Source of the DNA: Zeimonas sediminis
GTDB taxonomy: Bacteria; Pseudomonadota; Gammaproteobacteria; Burkholderiales; Burkholderiaceae_E
Assembly: GCF_023721795.1 (NCBI RefSeq)
Contig: NZ_JAMQYE010000001.1
Coordinates: 2,639,671 to 2,703,670 of the forward strand
Reading direction: 5' to 3'
Length of the DNA stretch: 64,000 nucleotides
Part shown: positions 58,957 through 64,000 of the stretch, piece by piece
Numbering within the stretch: position 1 is the first letter of the stretch
Layout of the letters: each line of letters begins with the position of its first letter
Translations under genes and position numbers: made by a program
Notes under the pieces: model-generated
What the model was told of the DNA's origin: nothing
Databases searched by the model: none
The model's input: the letters and a program-made list of their open reading frames with translations, nothing else

Positions 58957-60135
58957 TCAGGCGGCGGCGCTGCCGCGGTCGGCCGGGAATGCGCCGCCGG
59001 CGGTCCGCGCCGCGCGCAGCGCGCTCGCGAAGGCGGCGGCGCGCGCCGGCATCGCCGGCCCGGCGGCCAGCAGGTCGCCGCCGATCAGCAGCATCGTGGC
59101 GGGGCCGAAGGCGTCGAGCATCTCGCCGCAGCGCTCGACGCGCATCCCGCCGGCGGGCACCGGCAGTGCCGGCAGGTGGCGGCCGAGCGGCTCGCGCGCC
59201 GCATCGGCGATCGCCAGGCACTCGTCGCGGCCGAACGCGAAGCGGCCGCCCCAGTTCGGGAAGATCGTCGCGTCGGCGCCGAACAGCCGCCAGAGCCGGC
59301 CCAGGAGCAGCGCCGGCGAGATGCGCCCGCCGGCGAAGGCCGGGTGGGCCATCACCGGCACGCCGGCGCGCTCGCGCACCAGCCCGGCGAAGGCGCCGGC
59401 GCCGATCAGCATCGGGCAGGCCAGCACCGCGCCCACGCCTTCGTCGCGCACCAGCGCGAGCTGCCGCTCGAGGCGGGCCGGGGCGCCGTTCACGTGCGGC
59501 GCGTAGACCGTGCGGTGGCCGGCGAGCGCCGGGTCGCCGAGCCCGGCCTTCTCCCGGTTGGCCCGCTCGACGGCTGCCTGGACCGCCGGCACGCGTCGAT
59601 CGAAGGGCGCGGCGGGCTGGTCGGCGATGCCGTGGTCGTCCTTGATCACGTCGATGCCGGCGCGGGCGAAGGCGTAGGCGAGCCGCGCGAGGTCTTCGGG
59701 CGGCATGCCCTGCGGCTTCAGCGCGGTGCACGACAGCGGCCGGCCCGCGGCCGTCGGCCCGATCGCGGCGCGCCAGCCGTCGATGCCGAAGCGCGGGCCG
59801 GGCAGCGCGTCGACCAGCGTGTCAGGCAGGTGCGCGTCGACCAGCGCGACGTCGGGTTGCAGCGCGCAGTTGCCGAACAGCATGTTCAGCAGTTGTGCCG
59901 GGTCGTCGCCGACGGTGTTCGCGGACAGCGAAAGCGTGGCGCGTTGCAGGCCCGGGCCCTGCGGATCGGGTTCGATGGACTCGACCCGGCCCAGCACGCG
60001 CGCGCGCAGCGCGTCGTCGGCGATCGCCTCGGGCGGCATCTCGACCGACTGTTCCACCGCCAGCGCGCGGGCGCGCGCCGGCGCCTCGGCGGCGGTGCAA
60101 CGGAGTTGATATGTGACAAGCAGGCGTCCGGTCAT
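58957..60135 (-). CDS. RuBisCO-like protein (form IV)
   Basis: 392 residues, shorter than the 430-470 of true RuBisCO large subunits. LLNMLFGNCALQPDVALVDA, SCTALKPQGMPPEDLARLAY (loop Lys140 as in RuBisCO Lys175) and GIDVIKDDHGIADQP align with the catalytic barrel. The metal/carbamate motif KDDE of RuBisCO reads K165-D166-D167-H168, so it cannot be a normal carboxylase. The barrel end has GRISPALLLGRLWRLFGADA and FPNWGGRFAFGRDE. Known relatives are the methylthioribulose phosphate isomerase of R. rubrum, the enolase MtnW and the apiose-pathway decarboxylases OiaX/XiaX. Start MTGRLLVTYQLRC at 60135; a longer frame exists but would overlap the divergent gene. Confidence 0.9.
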   Translation of the reverse strand: MTGRLLVTYQLRCTAAEAPARARALAVEQSVEMPPEAIADDALRARVLGRVESIEPDPQGPGLQRATLSLSANTVGDDPAQLLNMLFGNCALQPDVALVDAHLPDTLVDALPGPRFGIDGWRAAIGPTAAGRPLSCTALKPQGMPPEDLARLAYAFARAGIDVIKDDHGIADQPAAPFDRRVPAVQAAVERANREKAGLGDPALAGHRTVYAPHVNGAPARLERQLALVRDEGVGAVLACPMLIGAGAFAGLVRERAGVPVMAHPAFAGGRISPALLLGRLWRLFGADATIFPNWGGRFAFGRDECLAIADAAREPLGRHLPALPVPAGGMRVERCGEMLDAFGPATMLLIGGDLLAAGPAMPARAAAFASALRAARTAGGAFPADRGSAAA

Positions 60136-60187
60136 CCGCCAAGGATACCGCGCGTGCCTGAGCGTTCGCGGCGATACTGGCCCGGTG

Positions 60188-61351
60188 ATGGACGCCCTGA
60201 TGCTGCCGCTCACGCGGATCCCGCCCGCCGACGAGGCCTTGCGCGCCGGGATTCGCGAGTTCGTCGAATCGGCGCTGGCCGGCGTGCCGGCCGACGTTCG
60301 CGCGCGCTCGTGGATGGGCTACGACCCGGCCTTCAGCCGGGCGCTGGCCGAGCGCGGCTGGGTCGGGCTGGCGCTGCCGCCCGAGCATGGCGGCGGCGGG
60401 CGCGGCGTGTTCGCCCGCTTCGTGCTGGTCGAGGAATTGCTGTCGCGCGGCGCGCCGGTGCTGATGCACTGGATCGCCGACCGGCAGAGTGGCCCGATGA
60501 TCGCGCGCTTCGGCAGCGAGGCGCAGAAGCGCTTCTACCTTCCGCGCATCTGCCGCGCCGAGATCGGCTTCTGCATCGGGCTCAGCGAGCCGAACGCAGG
60601 CTCCGACCTCGCTTCGGTTCGCACGCGGGCCGAGCGCACTGCCGACGGGTGGCGGCTGAACGGCCGCAAGATCTGGACGACCAACGCGCACCGCGCGAAC
60701 TACATGATTGCGCTGGTGCGCACCTCGGGCAGCGCGGCCGACCGGCACGCGGGCCTGTCGCAGGTGATCGTCGACCTGTCGGCGCCCGGCGTGTCGGTGC
60801 GGCCGATCCGCGACCTGACCGGCGACACGCACTTCAACGAGGTGGCCTTCGACGACGTGCGCCTGCCCGACGACGCGCTGATCGGCGACGAGGGGCAGGG
60901 CTGGGCGCAGGCCAACGCCGAGCTGGCCTTCGAGCGCAGCGGCCCCGAGCGGCTGCTGTCGAGCCAGGTGCTGGTCGACGAGTGGTTCGGCTGGCTGCGG
61001 ACCCTGGCCGACCCGCCGGCCGCGCAGGTCGCCGCGCTGGGCGCGATCTTCGCGCGGCTGGTCACGCTGCGCGCGATGTCGCTGGCGGTCGCCGCGCGGA
61101 TCGACGCCGGCGAGTCGCCGATGCTGGCCGCGGCGCTGGTCAAGGACCTCGGCACGCTGGTCGAGCAGGACATCCCGGCCACGCTCAGCGACATGCTCGC
61201 CGACCTGCCCGATGCGGATCGCGCGCCGCCGCCGGCGGTGCTGATGCGCACGCTCGCCTACGTGTCACAGATGGCGCCGACCTTCTCGCTGCGCGGCGGC
61301 ACGCGAGAGATCCTGCGCGGCGTCATCGCCAGGGGGCTGTCGCTGCGATGA
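60188..61351 (+). CDS. Acyl-CoA dehydrogenase subunit with GGT in place of EGT
   Basis: 387 residues. ACAD domains are clear: GLALPPEHGGGGRGVFARFV, FCIGLSEPNAGSDLASVRTR, RLNGRKIWTTNAHRANYMIA and HFNEVAFDDVRLPDDALIGD. The segment that holds the catalytic Glu reads SLRGGTREILRGVIARGLSL: Gly replaces Glu. Such half-sites occur in heterotetrameric dehydrogenases (mycobacterial FadE28-FadE29, ChsE pairs) where partner genes overlap, as they do here (ATGA with the next gene). The start MDALMLPLTRI at 60188 leaves 52 bases to the divergent RuBisCO-like gene. Confidence 0.88.
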   Translation: MDALMLPLTRIPPADEALRAGIREFVESALAGVPADVRARSWMGYDPAFSRALAERGWVGLALPPEHGGGGRGVFARFVLVEELLSRGAPVLMHWIADRQSGPMIARFGSEAQKRFYLPRICRAEIGFCIGLSEPNAGSDLASVRTRAERTADGWRLNGRKIWTTNAHRANYMIALVRTSGSAADRHAGLSQVIVDLSAPGVSVRPIRDLTGDTHFNEVAFDDVRLPDDALIGDEGQGWAQANAELAFERSGPERLLSSQVLVDEWFGWLRTLADPPAAQVAALGAIFARLVTLRAMSLAVAARIDAGESPMLAAALVKDLGTLVEQDIPATLSDMLADLPDADRAPPPAVLMRTLAYVSQMAPTFSLRGGTREILRGVIARGLSLR

Positions 61352-62436
61352 GCCTGCGCGACCAGCTGTCGGAAGCGGTGACGCGGATCGCCGCCGATCG
61401 CTGCGGCACCGCCGTCGTCCGCGGCGACGAGGCCGGCGAGCGACCCGACGCGCTGTGGCGCGAGCTGGCCGCGGCCGGGCTCGATCGCGCGACCGCGTCC
61501 GAGGCGGCGGGCGGGTCGGGCCTGGGCTGGCGCGATGCGCAGGCGCTGGTCGCGGCGGCAGGCGAGTTCGCGATGCCGGTGCCGCTCGTCGAGACGCTGG
61601 GCGCGCACGCTCTGGCTCGCGCCGCCGGATGCGAGCTCGGCGCGGTTTCCGCTCCGGCCGGATTCGACGGCGCGGCGAGCTTCGCGCGGCTGGTGCGGGA
61701 GGGCGACTCGCTGGTGGCCGGCGCGGTGCCCTGGGGCGACCGGGTCGGCATCGTGGTCGGCGTGGCGGCCGACGGCGGCGTGTGGCTGCTCGACGCGGGG
61801 CGCGCCGAGCGCGGGGACCGCCGCAACCAGGCCGGGGAGGTCCGCACGCGGATGGCCTGGCGGGCGGGCGATGAGGGTGCCCGGCGCTTCGAGCGGCCGC
61901 CCGGCGGCGCGGCATCCGCCGACACGCTCGCCGCAGACTCGCTGGCCTGCCTGGCGGCCGCGCTGCGCGCGGGCCAGCTTGCCGGCGCGATGCGCCGCGT
62001 GCTGGCGATGACGGTGCGATACGCCGGCGAGCGCGAGCAGTTCGGCCGGCCGATCGGGCGCTTCCAGGCGATCCAGCAACAGCTGGCGCTGATGGCCGAA
62101 CTGGTCGCGCAGGCCGCGATCGGCGTGGAGCTCGCATTCGACACCGACGGCCCACTGCCCGATCCGTTGCGGGCGGCCTGCGCCAAGCAGGTCGCGAGCG
62201 CCAACGCGCTGCAGTGCGCTGCGATCGCCCACGCGGTGCACGGCGCGATCGGCGTCACCGGCGAGTACGACCTGCAGTTGTTCACCCGCCGGCTGCGCGC
62301 CTGGGCCGCAGAGTGGGGCGGCGCACATGCCTGGGCGGCGGCGCTGGGGCGCGGGTTGCTCGGCGCCGGGCACGCTTCGGTCTGGCATGCGGTGATCGCG
62401 GCGAGCGACGGAGACGGGGGAGGCCGGACGGCCTAG
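61348..62436 (+). CDS. Acyl-CoA dehydrogenase subunit, partner of the preceding gene
   Basis: 362 residues, shorter and more divergent ACAD. ASEAAGGSGLGWRDAQALVA starts the fold; REQFGRPIGRFQAIQQQLAL is the conserved FAD-contacting helix; AVHGAIGVTGEYDLQLFTRR is the form of the catalytic region typical of the FadE29/FadE27 partner subunits. The middle beta domain (residues 115-190) is abbreviated, with an Arg-rich low-similarity loop. Four-base overlap with the upstream subunit indicates an alpha2beta2 enzyme. It is divergent from the RuBisCO-like operon; pathway unknown. Confidence 0.87.
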   Translation: MSLRDQLSEAVTRIAADRCGTAVVRGDEAGERPDALWRELAAAGLDRATASEAAGGSGLGWRDAQALVAAAGEFAMPVPLVETLGAHALARAAGCELGAVSAPAGFDGAASFARLVREGDSLVAGAVPWGDRVGIVVGVAADGGVWLLDAGRAERGDRRNQAGEVRTRMAWRAGDEGARRFERPPGGAASADTLAADSLACLAAALRAGQLAGAMRRVLAMTVRYAGEREQFGRPIGRFQAIQQQLALMAELVAQAAIGVELAFDTDGPLPDPLRAACAKQVASANALQCAAIAHAVHGAIGVTGEYDLQLFTRRLRAWAAEWGGAHAWAAALGRGLLGAGHASVWHAVIAASDGDGGGRTA

Positions 62437-62484
62437 TCCGCAGGTTCGATTGCGACGACGAGGGGCGGCGCCTAGCTTGGCGGC

Positions 62485-64000
62485 ATGAAAGCCGCTGCCC
62501 TCCGCCTGCTCGCCTGCCTGTTCTGCCTGGCCGTTTCGCCGGCGCACGCTTCGTCCTGCCTGCCGGCCGGCGGGGCGCCCGGCCCGATCCTCGCGATCGG
62601 CGACTCTGGCCTGGGCGGCATCGGGCTGGTCCACAGCCCTTCGATCAGCCCGATCCCGGGACAGTCGAGCGGGGGCCTGGTGGCGAACCTGGTGGGCGCG
62701 GCCCCGGCGCCCGCCTGCGGCCCCGCCGCATCGCCAGAGCCGGCGAGCCTGCCCGCCCCCTCGCCAGGGCGCGCGGCCGGCAATCCGGTCGATCTGGTCA
62801 GCGGCAACAAGTACGCGCTGGCGGTCGACGCGCTGCTGCCCGACCCCGAATCCGGCCTGGGCGCTGCGCTGCGCGAGGCGCTCGGCGACGACGCCGCGCA
62901 CGCGCTGGGCGAGGCCTGGACGCCGTTCGCACCGCTGCGCTTCGCCTTCACCCGCCACTACAACAGCCGCTTCGAGGCGTCCGGTCCCATGGGCCCCGGC
63001 TGGCGGCACGGCTTCGAGACCGCGCTCGCCCGACTGCGCGGCCGGCACGGCATCGAGCTGCAGGTGGTGCAGGCCGACGGCCGTCGACTGGTCTTTCGCC
63101 GCGATGCGGGCGGCGGCTTCGGCGGCCTCGAACCGGGCAGCGGCCGGATCGACGAGCACCTCGGCGCCGGCCTGCCGTGGGCCTGGCGCTGGCCCGACGG
63201 GCGGATCCTGCGCTTCGACCGGCAGGGCCGCCTGGCGCGGATCGAGGCGCCCGATCGCGAGCGGCTGGCCCTCGAACGCGATGCCGGCGGGCGGCTGGCC
63301 AGCGTCGGCGACGCGTCGGGCCGGGCGATTCGGTTCGAGTATTCGGGCGACCGGCTGGCCGCGCTGGTCCTGCCGGACGGGCTGCGCGTCCGCTACGAAT
63401 ACGACGTTCACGGCGTGCTGGCCGCGGTCCGCTATCCGGACGGGCGAAGCGTCCGGCACCACTACGAGGACCTGCGCGCCTTCCACTGGCTCACCGGCGT
63501 CGAGCGGCCCGATGGCCGTCGCAGCCGTTACCGCTACGACGACACCGGCCGGGTCGTCGAGTCCGTTCCGGTCGAAGGCGAGGCTCTCGGGGCGCTGGCC
63601 TTCGGCTGGCGGGTGCCGTCCGAGCCCGGAGGCGTCGGCAGCACCACGGTGACCGAGGGGGATCGCACGTCGACCTGGCAATGGCGAATCGATCCCGCCA
63701 CCGGCGAGGCCGGGCTGCTCGCGATGGAGGGACTTCCCTGCAGCGTCTGCCCGACGCTTCGGTCGAGCTCCGACAGCAAGAAAATCTCGAATTCAGGGCC
63801 GCAGCGGTCACTCACTTACGACACCTTCGGCCTGCCTGCCGAAGCCCGGCTCTCGGGTCGCGCCAGGCGTTCGGACGAGCCTCTGGCACCGATCGCCATG
63901 CACCTGCGCTGGCAGCGCCATGCCGACGGCCCGCTGGCCGGCAAGCTGGCCTGGGTCGAGCGAGTCGCGCCCGACGGTCGGGCCGCGCGCACCGCGTTTC
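62485..64000 (+). CDS. RHS/YD-repeat protein, N-terminal part, cut by right edge
   Basis: 505 codons remain open to the window end. A signal peptide (MKAAALRLLACLFCLAVSPA) with cleavage near AHASS, a Pro/Ala/Ser linker with Cys residues, then the DUF6531-type entry (GNPVDLVSGNKYALAVDALL, FTRHYNSRFEASGPMGPGW). YD-like repeats follow from about residue 200: GRILRFDRQGRLARIEAPD, GRAIRFEYSGDRLAALVLPD, GLRVRYEYDVHGVLAAVRYP, GRRSRYRYDDTGRVVESVPV. Such shells encapsulate a C-terminal toxin or serve as surface proteins; the toxin and any immunity gene would lie beyond 64000. AAGAAAATCTCGAATTCAGG near 63780 is a local AT-rich dip in an otherwise GC-rich gene. Confidence 0.87.
   Translation, partial: MKAAALRLLACLFCLAVSPAHASSCLPAGGAPGPILAIGDSGLGGIGLVHSPSISPIPGQSSGGLVANLVGAAPAPACGPAASPEPASLPAPSPGRAAGNPVDLVSGNKYALAVDALLPDPESGLGAALREALGDDAAHALGEAWTPFAPLRFAFTRHYNSRFEASGPMGPGWRHGFETALARLRGRHGIELQVVQADGRRLVFRRDAGGGFGGLEPGSGRIDEHLGAGLPWAWRWPDGRILRFDRQGRLARIEAPDRERLALERDAGGRLASVGDASGRAIRFEYSGDRLAALVLPDGLRVRYEYDVHGVLAAVRYPDGRSVRHHYEDLRAFHWLTGVERPDGRRSRYRYDDTGRVVESVPVEGEALGALAFGWRVPSEPGGVGSTTVTEGDRTSTWQWRIDPATGEAGLLAMEGLPCSVCPTLRSSSDSKKISNSGPQRSLTYDTFGLPAEARLSGRARRSDEPLAPIAMHLRWQRHADGPLAGKLAWVERVAPDGRAARTAF

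Overview
The window is about 70% GC and densely packed, with many 4-base ATGA start/stop overlaps. I see no tRNA, rRNA, CRISPR array, insertion sequence or prophage. The gene families and conserved blocks (ubiK-comM opposite torF-glnK-amtB, followed by gshB and a short PTS; metX-metW; DUF1840; many orphan periplasmic binding proteins) point to a betaproteobacterium of the order Burkholderiales with a soil/water aromatic- and organic-acid-degrading lifestyle. The species cannot be named from the sequence alone.

Layout. 1-2649 (minus): protocatechuate branch of the beta-ketoadipate pathway (pcaB and a fused pcaD-pcaC, cut by the left edge). 2752-7117 (plus): a tight set of Rieske oxygenase, glutamine-synthetase-like ligase, [2Fe-2S] ferredoxin and TRAP binding protein, preceded by a 23-bp tandem repeat that forms a small leader ORF and closed by a terminator. 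7207-11579: FAD monooxygenase, EamA transporter, glutathione peroxidase and MFS transporter. 11613-14406 (minus): FAH-family hydrolase, Ldh2-type dehydrogenase and a thioesterase fused to an unfamiliar domain. 14567-20913: metH, an MFS gene overlapping its 3' end, and serA. 21144-24032: a complete dctPQM TRAP operon. 24117-28112 (minus): SDR, MaoC-type hydratase, acyl-CoA dehydrogenase and CoA-transferase. 28246-32109: DapA-like aldolase, small exported protein, acyl-CoA synthetase, LysR. 32082-37423 (minus): FMN hydroxy-acid oxidase, Bug receptor, FAH-family hydrolase, TfdA/TauD dioxygenase and maleylacetate-reductase-like enzyme. 37640-42873: hydratase, lrgAB-like pair, DUF1840, a lipoprotein and two transporters.

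The right half is more housekeeping. 42923-45947 (minus): ubiK, comM and an alpha-methylacyl-CoA racemase-like gene. 46084-48916: nitrogen-controlled torF-glnK-amtB with two NtrC-type sites, a sigma-54 promoter and a terminator. 49074-52435: gshB with EIIA, HPr and EI of an incomplete PTS. 52472-54546: a SAM-II riboswitch with its own terminator ahead of metX-metW. 54555-56329: a photolyase-like protein without antenna domain and a DUF3429 membrane protein. 56368-60135 (minus): soluble sugar dehydrogenase, enoyl-CoA hydratase, cupin and a RuBisCO-like protein. 60188-62436: a pair of acyl-CoA dehydrogenase subunits. 62485-64000: an RHS/YD-repeat protein cut by the right edge.

How the genes fit together. 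Methionine is a recurrent theme: metH, SAM-controlled metXW, and a RuBisCO-like protein beside a cupin, an arrangement also known from 5'-methylthioadenosine metabolism in Rhodospirillum rubrum. The remaining clusters read as modular pathways for uptake (TRAP, TTT, MFS, DMT), CoA activation and oxidation of aromatic or branched acids. The least explained systems are the Rieske/glutamine-synthetase operon, the RuBisCO-like/cupin operon and the TfdA-like dioxygenase cluster.
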